From assembly GCF_013389455.1 (NCBI RefSeq), contig NZ_CP058278.1, positions 3,844,001 through 3,908,000 on the forward strand: 64,000 bases of DNA, in the 5' to 3' direction. The position numbers were made by a program, and so were the translations under genes. This DNA is from Flavobacterium inviolabile. Its GTDB lineage: Bacteria; Bacteroidota; Bacteroidia; Flavobacteriales; Flavobacteriaceae. The notes beneath the pieces are model-generated. The model made no database searches. It saw only the letters and a program-made list of their open reading frames with translations, and was not told where the DNA came from. Numbering within the stretch: the first letter of the stretch is position 1; the number at the start of each line of letters is the position of its first letter. Below, piece after piece: positions 51,360 through 61,407 of this stretch.

Positions 51360-51926
51360 TTATTTTGCCACAGTAGCTTTTGCTGCTTCGTACATTAACT
51401 TAACATCATCAGCACTGTAATCCGTGAATTGGTCAGGAGATTGGTCGTGGCTCATTCCTTCCTGTATAACAACGGAAGACTGGCCGGTGGTTACACCATA
51501 AGTGAAAGCCAGTTTACCTTCATTGTTCTGTTTCACAAAACCGGTCGGGTCTTCGGTCACGAATTTGTCAAAGCCAGGATTCATTTCCTTATCGCCTGTC
51601 ATTTCCTTGATTAGTCCTACCGATTCTTCAGCATTTCCTTCGCGGATCGAAAAAGTCAGCTTGAACAATTTTCCGCCGTACACGAAGATTTCACCTTCTG
51701 TAGTGCTTTTAATAACTTTTGCATCTTTCGGAGCTTTTGTCACAACAGGAATTCCGTAGCTGCTCAAATCAAGATCAACGAATTCAGCGAATACCAGCGG
51801 TTTTTCAGGAGCAGCGGTTTCTTCTGTTGCAGCTGCTGCGCCTTCAGATTTGCTACCGTTGCAGCTGTAAGTCGTGATGGCAAGCGTCGCGATGGCTGCC
51901 AAAAGAAGGAATTTTTTGTTCTTCAT
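51360..51926 (-). CDS. Lipoprotein of unknown function, unknown block (gene 1)
   Basis: The 188-residue protein has a lipoprotein signal (MKNKKFLLLAAIATLAITTY ending at SC, Cys22) and then a low-complexity Ala/Glu stretch (GAAAATEETAAPEKP), probably a linker. The C-terminal about 150 residues (LSSYGIPVVTKAPKDAKV, then FVYGGKLFKLTFSIREG) form a compact alpha/beta domain with no family I recognise. It should sit at the outer membrane or periplasmic face. It heads the minus-strand block, though the 93-base gap to the ankyrin gene and a hairpin-like stretch there make separate regulation possible. Confidence 0.8.
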   Translation of the reverse strand: MKNKKFLLLAAIATLAITTYSCNGSKSEGAAAATEETAAPEKPLVFAEFVDLDLSSYGIPVVTKAPKDAKVIKSTTEGEIFVYGGKLFKLTFSIREGNAEESVGLIKEMTGDKEMNPGFDKFVTEDPTGFVKQNNEGKLAFTYGVTTGQSSVVIQEGMSHDQSPDQFTDYSADDVKLMYEAAKATVAK

Positions 51927-52662
51927 GTTTATTATTATAGTTTTATTGGTTTCGGGTAAGCTTTTTTAAAATGAATGCGGGAATCTTTATGCGAATCGTG
52001 CCTGAACAATAGCAGCTATTGTTAATTGAATAAAAATCTATCGGGCGTTAAAAATTACCCTTAACAAAAATAGGAAAACTCCTATAACAAAATGTAATGA
52101 AAATGTGAAATATTTGCTTAATCCTTAACAGCAATAAGCTGAATATGACAAATCCGAAAATTTACCATCACATTCATTATTATTAATAAAATGTAAGGTC
52201 TCTTTTTTCTTCTCTTTATTTTTTTATTTCTACATCTAAAGAATTCAGAAATTTCCTGCTGAAAATACAATATAAAATTAATTCCGCAAAATAGTTGTAT
52301 GTAAAAAGCAAACCGCAGCTAATCCGCCGATATACGTTTACAAAACAATCAGCTTCTTTTTTCAGGAAAAATTTTAGCTGCCTTTTAATTTATCACTTTG
52401 TTAATTTTCACTGAACCTTAAAATTCTTTTAAAAATCCAACACAACATGCTAATTACCTACAATTTGTAGTAACAAAATGTTATAAATAAATGATGATTT
52501 TTATCATTTGTTTAATCATAAATTAACCTTAAAATAACGATTAGTCACTATTTAAGATAAAAACAAAAAGATTTAATATCATTTTATTTAATAAACAATA
52601 TTAATTAATAAAGTTATGTTAATTTTTTTTCATTAATTTTGAAGACCCAAAAGCCCAATTAT
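51927..52662. other. AT-rich intergenic region (about 735 bases) between divergent genes
   Basis: No open frame with coding character, tRNA or conserved RNA is recognisable on either strand. The sequence is very A+T-rich, with many short runs (TTTTTTCTTCTC, TTAATTAATAAAG). It must hold the promoters of the lipoprotein gene (minus) and of the M14 protease gene (plus). A TAATTTTG -7 box at 52634-52641 fits the latter. No direct repeat of the tRNA 3' end was found here. Confidence 0.6.
52634..52641 (+). promoter_or_regulatory. -7 promoter box for the M14 carboxypeptidase gene
   Basis: TAATTTTG lies 21 bases upstream of the ATG. No clear TTG is found at the usual distance, so only the -7 element is supported, and the leader would be short. 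Confidence 0.5.
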
Positions 52663-55600
52663 ATGAAAAAAACTACATTAATAATTTTATTATTATTAGT
52701 ATTAACTACTGTATTTGCCCAAACCGAACCCAATCTTAAAAAAGCACAGAATTATTTAAACACTAAAGGAGAAGTAATCTTCACTTTTAAAGCTGCCAAT
52801 CAGCAGCAATTTAAAAAATTAGCCGGCTTTTTATCTATCAGCCACAAACGAGTAGACCCGCAGGACTTAAAAGTCGAGGCTTATGCCGACAAAGAAGCTT
52901 TTCAAAAATTCCTGAAATACAACATCCCTTTTGAAGTTAGTACGACTGATAACGAGATTCCTTCAGAAGAAAACAAAAGCGCCCTGGCTCCAAATGCGCA
53001 GTGGGACACCAGTTGGGATGCCTATCCTACTTACTCCCAGTATGTCGCTAAAATGCAATATTATGCCACCACCTATCCAAACCTTTGTAAACTGGAAAAC
53101 ATAGGCAGTACTCCAAATGGACGAAATCTATATATCTTAAAAATATCCGACAATTGCCAGAGCGATGAAGCAGAACCGGAATTTTTCTATTCTTCTTCTA
53201 TGCACGGGGATGAAATAACCGGCTTCCCTTTAATGATGCGGCTTATTGATTATCTGGTTACCCGTTACGGAACCGATACCGAAGTAACGAATCTTGTCAA
53301 CACAACAGAGATCTATATCAGTCCGCTGTCCAATCCTGACGGCTCCTTTAAAACCGCCGGTAATGACGTAATGAACTCTGCCGGTAATGCTGCGACCCGT
53401 GCCAATGCAAACGGCAGGGATTTAAACCGTAATTACCCCGATCCGGTAAACGGACTGCATTCGGACACCTTTGCCTACCAGCCGGAAACATTAGCTTTTT
53501 TAGCTTTTGAAAAAACGAGAAATTTTGTATTGGCCGCCAACTTTCACGGTGGTGTAGAAGTCGTTAACTATCCGTGGGATGCTTATTCTTCGCCCAATCA
53601 CCTGCATCCGCATGACAATCACTTTAAGTTTATTGCCAAAAACTATGCACAGTCCTGCCAGACGGCAAGCAACAACAACGGCTATATGGACGATGTATTT
53701 GCCAGTCAGTTTCCGGGAACCACAAACGGTTCACTCTGGTACACCGTTAGCGGCGGAAGACAGGATTACAACAACTACTTTATGCACAATAAAGAAGTGA
53801 CCATTGAAATTTCGACAACAAAATTCCCGGCTTCTTCCGAACTTCCGAATTACTGGAATTACAATAAGCAAGCCTTTTTAGACTATATCAAACAGGCCAA
53901 TTACGGTTTGCAGGGAAAAGTTACCGATGCTTCCGGAAACCCGATAAGTGCAAAAGTATACATCAGCAACTACGATTTAAAAGGCGCCTGGGTAAAAACC
54001 GGCACCTTACATGGCGATTACTACAAACTATTGATCGCCGGAAGCTACAATGTTATTTTTGAAGCGCCGGGCTATACGTCGCAGACAATTGCGGTAACCG
54101 TAACCAATAACAACACCACGGTTTTAAATGTGCAGATGGTGGCTGTAACGGCAGAACCCGCCGTAAACAATGCAACGATCTGTAAAGGAAAAACTGCCAG
54201 TCTTACCACTGCCGACAGCGGAACCATCAGATGGTATGACACCGCAAACAGTACCACCGCTTTAGCTACCGGAAGTTCTTATACCACACCTGTATTAAAC
54301 GCTTCAAGATCCTACTTTGCAGAAAGAGAAATCCCTTTGGCAAACATCGGCCCTGCCAGTGCCACCGGAACCGCTACCGCAAAAGCTACCGTTGCAAACA
54401 AATACCTGACTTTTGACTGTACCAAACCTACAAAACTAAAATCGGTTGCGATTAAAACCAGTGCTACCGGAGAAATCATGGTAGAATTACAGGATAGTTC
54501 CGGAGCAATGCTGGAATCCAAAATGATCCGTATAACGGCAACCGGAGAACAGGACATCGATCTGGATTTTTTCCTTCCGGCACAAAACAACCTTCGCTTG
54601 ATTTCAAGAGAAATTAACGGTTACAATCTTACTGTTGCCACCAGCGGAATTACCTACCCGATGTCTAACGGAACCGTTTCGATAAAAAGCAACAGCGGAA
54701 CCGGTACCTTTTTTCAGTTCTTTAACTGGAAATTTGCCCCGGCAAAAAGTGCCCGGAAAGAAGTACAGGTTATCGTAAAACCCGATCCGGCCATCACCAC
54801 CCTTACTCCTGACACCGCTCTTGAAGGAAGTGCAAATTTCACCCTGACCGTAAACGGAACAAATTTTGTAAACGGCGAATCGATCATCCAATGGAACGGT
54901 GTGAACAAAACAACGACTTTTATCAGCAATACCCAATTATCGGCTACAATCCTGGCGGCAGATATTGCAAACGACGGAACGGTTCCGGTAACCGTTTTGA
55001 ACAACTGCAACAATTATGTATCACCGGTAACCAATTTCACGATTCAGGGAGTACCGTGTGCAACCACCACAACATGGAGTGGCAGCAGCTGGAATAACGG
55101 CGCTCCGAATAACGATGTTCATGCCGTTATCAACGGAAACTATACCTCATCGGCCAATCTGGAAGCCTGTTCTTTAACCATCAACGGAACCGCAACGGTT
55201 ACCGTTCAGTCCGGGCATAACTTTATAATCACCAGAGCTGTTACGATTGCTTCGGGTGCCAATCTTGTTATTCAGAATAATGCCAATCTGGTACAGCTTG
55301 AAAACAGCACCAATACCGGAAATAGTAATGTTTACCGGAATAGTGCTCCGGCCATCCGTTTAGACTATACCAACTGGTCCTCACCGGTAGCGGCACAAAA
55401 CCTGCTGGCTTTTTCACCACAAACGCTGACCAACCGTTTTTATGTTTACAATCCTTTAAACGGTTCTATCGGCGCTTACGAAACCATTAATCCGGCTACA
55501 AACCAGTTTACGGCAGCCAAAGGCTACCTGATACGCACACCAAACAGCTGGAGTACAACTCCTGCGGTTTTCCCGGGACATTTCACCGGAGTGCTGAATA

Positions 55601-56688
55601 ATGGTGCAATCAATATCAACGCCGTTAAAGGAACCACTACCGGGTACAATTTAATTGGTAACCCTTATCCATCCACTATTAATGCTGTAGACTTTATCAA
55701 TGCCAACATCAGCGGCACCGGAACAATCAACACGACTATTGACGGCAGTCTGTATTTCTGGACACATGCTACGCCGTCCAGTCCGACAACCGGTTTATAC
55801 CCTTTAAACAACTATGCTAAATTCACAAAATTAGGCGGTACCGCTGCCCAAGCCGGCGGAGCCACACCAAACGGAATCATACAGGTCGGACAGGGCTTTA
55901 TTGTGAATGCGGTAACCAACGGAACGGTTTCTTTCAGAAACAGCATGAGACTCATTAACAATGCCAATCAGTTCTTTAAAGTAAACAACCTGCCTGCCTT
56001 TACTGCAGACGAAACCATTGAAAAACACCGTATCTGGCTGAATTTAAGCGGCGATAACGACGCTTTCAGTCAAATCCTGATCGGGTACATGACCGGAGCA
56101 ACCAACAATATCGACTATGGAATAGACGCCAAAGATTTCGGAACTGCCGGTGCTTCCTTATACAATGTTATTAACGATGAAGCCTATGCCATTCAGGGCC
56201 GTGCCGTTCCTTTTACCGAGAACGATATCGTTCCTTTAGGAATTAACGTTCCGGCAGCCGGAAATTACACGCTTTCCCTTGATCACTTTGACGGTATCTT
56301 CACGGACAATCAGGTCATTTTTATTAAAGACAACGTTTTAAATACTGTACACAATCTTAAAACCGGTAATTATACTTTCGCTGCAAACGAAGGGACATTC
56401 AACAACCGGTTTGAATTAATCTTTAAAAACAGCATCTTAGGGACTATCGATCCTGCTGCCGATAACGGAACAATCAGCATCAGCAAAACCGACGGTGTTC
56501 TTACGGTAAAATCGTCTAAAGAAAATTTAAAATCAGTTGCGGTTTATGACTTATTAGGAAGAGTCATTTACCAGGCTGACAATATTGACACACCGCTATT
56601 TACGGCCCATTTAATGACAAGCAAAGCCGTTTTATTAGTGAAAGTAATTACCCAGACCAATCAACCCATTTTTAAAAAAGTAATCTAG
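52663..56688 (+). CDS. T9SS-secreted M14 zinc carboxypeptidase
   Basis: The 1341-residue exported protease has a signal peptide (MKKTTLIILLLLVLTTVFAQ). An M14 domain covers about 110-415, with zinc ligands His181 and Glu184 (SMHGDEITG) and His295 (NFHGGVE), substrate Arg in GRDLNRNYPDP, and catalytic Glu382 (EVTIEISTTK). A carboxypeptidase regulatory-like sandwich follows (GLQGKVTDASGNPISAKVYI), then Ig-like domains and an IPT/TIG domain (about 720-800). A long unit resembles the C-terminal part of the next protein, and a type A T9SS sorting domain ends it (...FKKVI). It should trim C-terminal residues of extracellular peptides. ATG 52663 is chosen over the TTG at 52639. Confidence 0.93.
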   Translation: MKKTTLIILLLLVLTTVFAQTEPNLKKAQNYLNTKGEVIFTFKAANQQQFKKLAGFLSISHKRVDPQDLKVEAYADKEAFQKFLKYNIPFEVSTTDNEIPSEENKSALAPNAQWDTSWDAYPTYSQYVAKMQYYATTYPNLCKLENIGSTPNGRNLYILKISDNCQSDEAEPEFFYSSSMHGDEITGFPLMMRLIDYLVTRYGTDTEVTNLVNTTEIYISPLSNPDGSFKTAGNDVMNSAGNAATRANANGRDLNRNYPDPVNGLHSDTFAYQPETLAFLAFEKTRNFVLAANFHGGVEVVNYPWDAYSSPNHLHPHDNHFKFIAKNYAQSCQTASNNNGYMDDVFASQFPGTTNGSLWYTVSGGRQDYNNYFMHNKEVTIEISTTKFPASSELPNYWNYNKQAFLDYIKQANYGLQGKVTDASGNPISAKVYISNYDLKGAWVKTGTLHGDYYKLLIAGSYNVIFEAPGYTSQTIAVTVTNNNTTVLNVQMVAVTAEPAVNNATICKGKTASLTTADSGTIRWYDTANSTTALATGSSYTTPVLNASRSYFAEREIPLANIGPASATGTATAKATVANKYLTFDCTKPTKLKSVAIKTSATGEIMVELQDSSGAMLESKMIRITATGEQDIDLDFFLPAQNNLRLISREINGYNLTVATSGITYPMSNGTVSIKSNSGTGTFFQFFNWKFAPAKSARKEVQVIVKPDPAITTLTPDTALEGSANFTLTVNGTNFVNGESIIQWNGVNKTTTFISNTQLSATILAADIANDGTVPVTVLNNCNNYVSPVTNFTIQGVPCATTTTWSGSSWNNGAPNNDVHAVINGNYTSSANLEACSLTINGTATVTVQSGHNFIITRAVTIASGANLVIQNNANLVQLENSTNTGNSNVYRNSAPAIRLDYTNWSSPVAAQNLLAFSPQTLTNRFYVYNPLNGSIGAYETINPATNQFTAAKGYLIRTPNSWSTTPAVFPGHFTGVLNNGAININAVKGTTTGYNLIGNPYPSTINAVDFINANISGTGTINTTIDGSLYFWTHATPSSPTTGLYPLNNYAKFTKLGGTAAQAGGATPNGIIQVGQGFIVNAVTNGTVSFRNSMRLINNANQFFKVNNLPAFTADETIEKHRIWLNLSGDNDAFSQILIGYMTGATNNIDYGIDAKDFGTAGASLYNVINDEAYAIQGRAVPFTENDIVPLGINVPAAGNYTLSLDHFDGIFTDNQVIFIKDNVLNTVHNLKTGNYTFAANEGTFNNRFELIFKNSILGTIDPAADNGTISISKTDGVLTVKSSKENLKSVAVYDLLGRVIYQADNIDTPLFTAHLMTSKAVLLVKVITQTNQPIFKKVI

Positions 56689-56690
56689 AT

Positions 56691-56719
56691 TATTTGGCTC
56701 TTCCACTAGGAGCCAAATA
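56691..56719 (+). terminator. Hairpin after the M14 carboxypeptidase gene
   Basis: A perfect 10-bp stem (TATTTGGCTC / GAGCCAAATA) lies just past the stop codon. The sequence after it is A-rich rather than T-rich, so the hairpin may be a weak terminator or a 3' end stabiliser. Confidence 0.55.
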
Positions 56720-56769
56720 AAATTATTAACAATCCATCCTCTACAAAATGAAAAAAACTACTTACAACT

Positions 56770-59700
56770 ATGAAAGCAACAATGACCACATTAGTAAAAC
56801 ACTTACTGATTGTAGGACTTAGTTTTCTTCCCAATTTTTTATCGGGACAGACCACACAATTACAGCAGGAAAACTTTGAATCAGCAAGTACCTGGACAGC
56901 TTCTGGCGCTACCTTTACCACAACCAATGCCTACAACGGCACTTACAAAGCTGTCATCCCGGTTAATGGAAGTTCCATTACCTCGCCTGTTATTAACACG
57001 ACAGGCTACAACAAAATCGATGTTCGCTTCTTTGTGAAAAGCAACAATGCAAACGCCGGTGACAAAATAACGCTGCAATACAGGGATAATTCCCTTGCCT
57101 CATGGTCGGACGTCAGAGTTGTCGAAAAAGGAACCCCAAGCGGAATCTCCTATAGAGATATCAATGACAACACCAATTACCATGCGCTTGTCGGAACTAT
57201 TTTTTCAACCAGCTCCACATTTGCCGCCACCTCGCAATTCCGTTTTGTAACCACATCAGGATCTTCTTCCCGGCAGTTTTACATTGACTACATCACGGTT
57301 AGCGGTACAAAAGACAATACCATTGCTACCGGACCCGGCGGCATTACCAGCAATCTGGAAATGTGGCTGAGAGCCGACCTGGTAGACGGGGTCACTATCG
57401 GTACCGACGGTGCAAACGTGAACATCTGGACCGACAAAGGAAAAGGTCACGATGCCAAAGTTATTGACGCCACTAACGCTGCCCTGACCGTAAAACCTGT
57501 CTACCGAAATAACGCCTCCAAAAATATCAACTTCAATCCGGTGGTTGAGTTTGGCAACACGCCTTCCGCATCGGCATCCAATTATACCTATTTATCGAAC
57601 AAAGCCGAATTACAGGGAACATCCGGTTTTTACAGTAACGATCTCTTTATTGTAGTCATTAACGACAACCCGGCTTCCCTTGTATCCACTTCATCCAGTG
57701 TCGATTTATTCTGTTCCCAGTCCCCGGCTTCGACCACTTATGCCAAAGATGGTACCGGAATTGGTTTCGGACAGTATTCTATTCGTCTTGACAATGAAGT
57801 AGTAAGCTACTGTATTGGTACCACGCCGGATCCCGTAGATCCCGATGTTAATACAAGAGGATATGGTCTGGCCCAGGTAAACGGAACCTTTTCCGGCGTT
57901 AACATCATCAACAGCCGGCACAACAGCACCAATACCAAACAGGAATTACACAGCAATGCCCTGAGCATATCCAATACAGAAGTAGGTACGCCTGCCTGGG
58001 TTGCAGTACAAAACAAAAGATTCTGGCTGGGCAGAAGCCAGCTTTTTGATGGTAGTTTCGGCGGCAGGATTGCAGAAGTAATCTCCTATTCTGCCCGAAA
58101 AAATGACGCTACAGAACGCAACCGAATTGAATCCTATTTAGCCATTAAATACGGTATCACTTTAGGCACTAACGGTACCAGTCAAAACTATGTGAACTCT
58201 GCCGGTACGACAATATGGAACATCGCACCAACAGGATTCAATTATGACATTGCCGGAATCGGAAGAGACGATGCCGCACAATTAAATCAGAAACAATCCA
58301 AAAGTATAAACTCCGGAGCGGTCATCACAATGGGACTCGGAGATATCTTTACGACCAACGCTGCAAACACCAATACTTTTGGCGCCGACAGAAGATGCCT
58401 TGTATGGGGCAGTAACGGACTTGCGATGACCAACAGCGGTTCTCCGGTAACCGTAAGCTTCGGTCCTTCAACCGTTACCACCTCAACGGATGTTACCAAT
58501 AAAAAATGGAAGGTTGTGGAAACCGGCGGTGATGTTGCTACCGTTAAGGTTTCGCTGGCTACAACAGATCTGGCCAGTTTACCGGCTCTATCCGGAAACG
58601 ATGCCTATGTAATGATCGTTGCCAGCGATGCGGCATTTACAACCGGCGTAGAAACCGTTTTCCTGAACACAAACGGATCCAATCAGGAATGTTTTTACGA
58701 TTTTGACGGTACAAAATATATTGCGTTTGGGGTAGCCCACGAAGTAATTGCGTCCAGACACATTACTATTGACGGCGTTGATGATGCCGTAAAAGTAAGC
58801 AACGCAAACGACCTTACCGGAGCTTTCAGTATCATGGTATGGGCAAGACCTACAGGAGCGAACACTGCGCTTTCCGACAAAACAATTGTTTCCAAACACA
58901 ACGGAACAACCGGATATCGTCTGGTAATACAAAACGATAATAAAATCAGAATGGAGTGGAACGGAACTTCTTTGGTTTCCAATACCACTTTACCGAATAA
59001 CGAATGGCACAATATTGCCGCAATTTACAATTCCGGGACGCTGTCCTTATACATTGACGGTGTTTTGGACAAATCCGGAAGCATAACGGCACCAACGGCT
59101 ACAACAAGCATCTTTACCATCGGTGCCGAATACAGAAGTAAAAGCAGCACCGTAAATGTGTTTAAAGGAGACATAGACGAGCTGCGTTTCTGGAACAGAG
59201 CCATCACTTTAGCCGAGCTGCGCTTTATCATGAACCAGGAGATCAATAACTCCGGAGCCAATACGATTGGTAAAATCATGCCTTCAACGGTTACCAAAAA
59301 TGACATCAGCGCACTAACATGGGCGAGCCTGACCGCTTATTATTCGATGAATACCTACATTGGCACCCATATTAATGACGATTCTGTAAACAACAACAGA
59401 GGAAGCCTGGTTACTCCGGATAAAACCGGTGTCAATACCCAGACAGCACCAATGCCTTATGACAGTGCTGCCAATGGTCTTTGGTCGGATACCGCAACAT
59501 GGACTAACGGAACCACCTTTGCCTTACCGTCGGCATTGTCGATAATAGACAACAGCACGACCATTGACTGGAACATTGTGAGAACCTCACACACCATTAC
59601 TTCCAATGGTAACAAAACGCTGTTAGGATTCTTTGTAAACGCCAATACCGTTAATGCTGCCAACGATTCCAAAATAGAGATCAGCCACTTTTTAAGGCTA

Positions 59701-61311
59701 AACGGAAAAATTGACTTACAGGGCAAATCCCAATTGGTGCAAACCTTTAATTCCGATCTTGACCCTACCAGTTCCGGTTCTATTGAACGCGATCAGCAAG
59801 GACAGAAAAGCATTTACAACTACAACTACTGGTCGTCACCCGTTGGCGCGATCAACAGCACGACCAACAACAATAACTATACGGTAAATGGTGTTCTAAG
59901 AGACGGAACAAACACCGCAACACCAGTTGCCATAAACTGGGTAAACGGTATGGACGGTTCCACAGGAACACCAATTAACCTGGCAAGACGCTGGATTTAT
60001 AAATTCCAGAACCTTTCTGACCTTTATGCAAACTGGACACAAATATTCGAAACCGGAATATTGGCGCCTTCAAACGGATTTACCATGAAAGGCAGCGGAA
60101 CGGCTACTGCAACACAAAACTATGTGTTTGTCGGAAAACCATACAACGGCAGAATAAACGGCACCGTTTCGCCCAACAATATTAATTTAAGCGGAAACCC
60201 TTATGCCTCAGCTTTAGATGCCCAACAGTTCATTACCGATAATGCTGCTGTTATTAACGGATCGATTTACTTCTGGGAACACTATCCTACGAACAACACC
60301 CATGTATTGCTTCAGTATCAGGGCGGTTATGCCACCCGGAACTTTTCTGGCGGAACACCGCCGGTAGCGCCGTTTGGCATCAGCGGATTAGGATCCAGCG
60401 CAAGGGTTCCGAACCGTTATATCCCGGTTGGGCAGGGCTTCTTTATACAGGCAAATGCTACCGGAGGAACTATTGTGTTCGACAATAACCAAAGAACCTT
60501 TGTTAAAGAAGATGCCCCAACATCGAACATCATGTTTAAAAACGCTTCCGGCGCCAATACCCAGATGTCGACTTCAGATCATTTTAACGACAATACGAAT
60601 GACAGCACTACCGCCGAAGACACATTTGCCAGAATACGCCTGGGCTTCACTTCCCACAATGGTAATCACAGACAGTTATTACTTGCCTTTATGGAAGAAC
60701 ATGCAACAGACGGATGGGATTACGGTTACGACGGCATTGTTCTTGACGACGATTTAGTACAGGATATGTTATTCCTTCTGGACGATAAAAAATTAGTTAT
60801 CCAGGGTGTCGGTTACTTCAATGCAAGCGCTATTTACCCGTTATTGGTCAGAACCGATGTTGCCGGTGAAGTAAAATTCATGATCGATGAACTGGAAAAC
60901 TTTAACCCGAATCAGCCTATCTATATTTATGACAACGTTACAAATGGATACCATGATATCCGAAATGCTCCTTTTGCTCTTGAAATTCCGGCAGGAGAAA
61001 ACACAAGCCGTTTTTCATTACGTTTTGAAAAACAAAAACTTGCCGTTACAGAATTTGACTGGAGCGCGGTTAAGATGACTTACCTTCAGGGGAACAACCA
61101 GATTAAGATCAATAACGGGCTTACAGATGGCACCCGTATCGAAAAAGTAATGCTTTACAATATAACTGGACAGCTGCTTGGCACGTGGAAAACAGACAAC
61201 ATGGACCAGCAGGAAATCCTGCTGCCGGTTCGCAATGTAAGCACCGGTACCTATATTATAAAAGCCGACACTAACAAAGGTTCGCTCAGCCAGAAAACAA
61301 TCATCAGATAA
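56770..61311 (+). CDS. Very large T9SS-secreted LamG/concanavalin-like protein
   Basis: The 1513-residue protein has a signal peptide (LVKHLLIVGLSFLPNFLSGQ). An N-terminal beta-sandwich (about 30-185) is followed by a LamG-like region (SNLEMWLRADLVDGVTIG, about 190-460, with YLAIKYGITLGTNGT) and a second LamG domain (about 660-825, WHNIAAIYNSGTLSLYIDGV). Then comes a long unit shared with the M14 protein (YWSSPVGAIN, NPYASALDAQQF, VGQGFFIQA) and a final type A T9SS domain ending KTIIR. It is likely a surface adhesin or polysaccharide-binding protein; ligands are unknown. It follows the protease gene on the same strand after 81 bases. Confidence 0.92.
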   Translation: MKATMTTLVKHLLIVGLSFLPNFLSGQTTQLQQENFESASTWTASGATFTTTNAYNGTYKAVIPVNGSSITSPVINTTGYNKIDVRFFVKSNNANAGDKITLQYRDNSLASWSDVRVVEKGTPSGISYRDINDNTNYHALVGTIFSTSSTFAATSQFRFVTTSGSSSRQFYIDYITVSGTKDNTIATGPGGITSNLEMWLRADLVDGVTIGTDGANVNIWTDKGKGHDAKVIDATNAALTVKPVYRNNASKNINFNPVVEFGNTPSASASNYTYLSNKAELQGTSGFYSNDLFIVVINDNPASLVSTSSSVDLFCSQSPASTTYAKDGTGIGFGQYSIRLDNEVVSYCIGTTPDPVDPDVNTRGYGLAQVNGTFSGVNIINSRHNSTNTKQELHSNALSISNTEVGTPAWVAVQNKRFWLGRSQLFDGSFGGRIAEVISYSARKNDATERNRIESYLAIKYGITLGTNGTSQNYVNSAGTTIWNIAPTGFNYDIAGIGRDDAAQLNQKQSKSINSGAVITMGLGDIFTTNAANTNTFGADRRCLVWGSNGLAMTNSGSPVTVSFGPSTVTTSTDVTNKKWKVVETGGDVATVKVSLATTDLASLPALSGNDAYVMIVASDAAFTTGVETVFLNTNGSNQECFYDFDGTKYIAFGVAHEVIASRHITIDGVDDAVKVSNANDLTGAFSIMVWARPTGANTALSDKTIVSKHNGTTGYRLVIQNDNKIRMEWNGTSLVSNTTLPNNEWHNIAAIYNSGTLSLYIDGVLDKSGSITAPTATTSIFTIGAEYRSKSSTVNVFKGDIDELRFWNRAITLAELRFIMNQEINNSGANTIGKIMPSTVTKNDISALTWASLTAYYSMNTYIGTHINDDSVNNNRGSLVTPDKTGVNTQTAPMPYDSAANGLWSDTATWTNGTTFALPSALSIIDNSTTIDWNIVRTSHTITSNGNKTLLGFFVNANTVNAANDSKIEISHFLRLNGKIDLQGKSQLVQTFNSDLDPTSSGSIERDQQGQKSIYNYNYWSSPVGAINSTTNNNNYTVNGVLRDGTNTATPVAINWVNGMDGSTGTPINLARRWIYKFQNLSDLYANWTQIFETGILAPSNGFTMKGSGTATATQNYVFVGKPYNGRINGTVSPNNINLSGNPYASALDAQQFITDNAAVINGSIYFWEHYPTNNTHVLLQYQGGYATRNFSGGTPPVAPFGISGLGSSARVPNRYIPVGQGFFIQANATGGTIVFDNNQRTFVKEDAPTSNIMFKNASGANTQMSTSDHFNDNTNDSTTAEDTFARIRLGFTSHNGNHRQLLLAFMEEHATDGWDYGYDGIVLDDDLVQDMLFLLDDKKLVIQGVGYFNASAIYPLLVRTDVAGEVKFMIDELENFNPNQPIYIYDNVTNGYHDIRNAPFALEIPAGENTSRFSLRFEKQKLAVTEFDWSAVKMTYLQGNNQIKINNGLTDGTRIEKVMLYNITGQLLGTWKTDNMDQQEILLPVRNVSTGTYIIKADTNKGSLSQKTIIR

Positions 61312-61314
61312 TAA

Positions 61315-61352
61315 AAACAGCAGCCCCGTTTTGGGGCTGTTGTCATTTTTAG
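61315..61352 (+). terminator. Terminator of the LamG-like protein gene
   Basis: The stem CAGCCCC / GGGGCTG, extended by pairs on either side with one G-U, is followed by a T-rich tract. Confidence 0.85.
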
Positions 61353-61407
61353 ATTTTAATTCTGCTTTAAAAAAAGTAACTTTGTCTTTCTATATATTTT
61401 TATCCGC

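Noticed and set aside
45383..51926. The unknown block as an integrated mobile island at tRNA-Met
   Set aside because: No integrase, no direct repeat of the tRNA 3' end and no transposase were found between the tRNA and the AT-rich spacer; the composition contrast is mild and counted on a few lines only. The island idea stays possible but unsupported.
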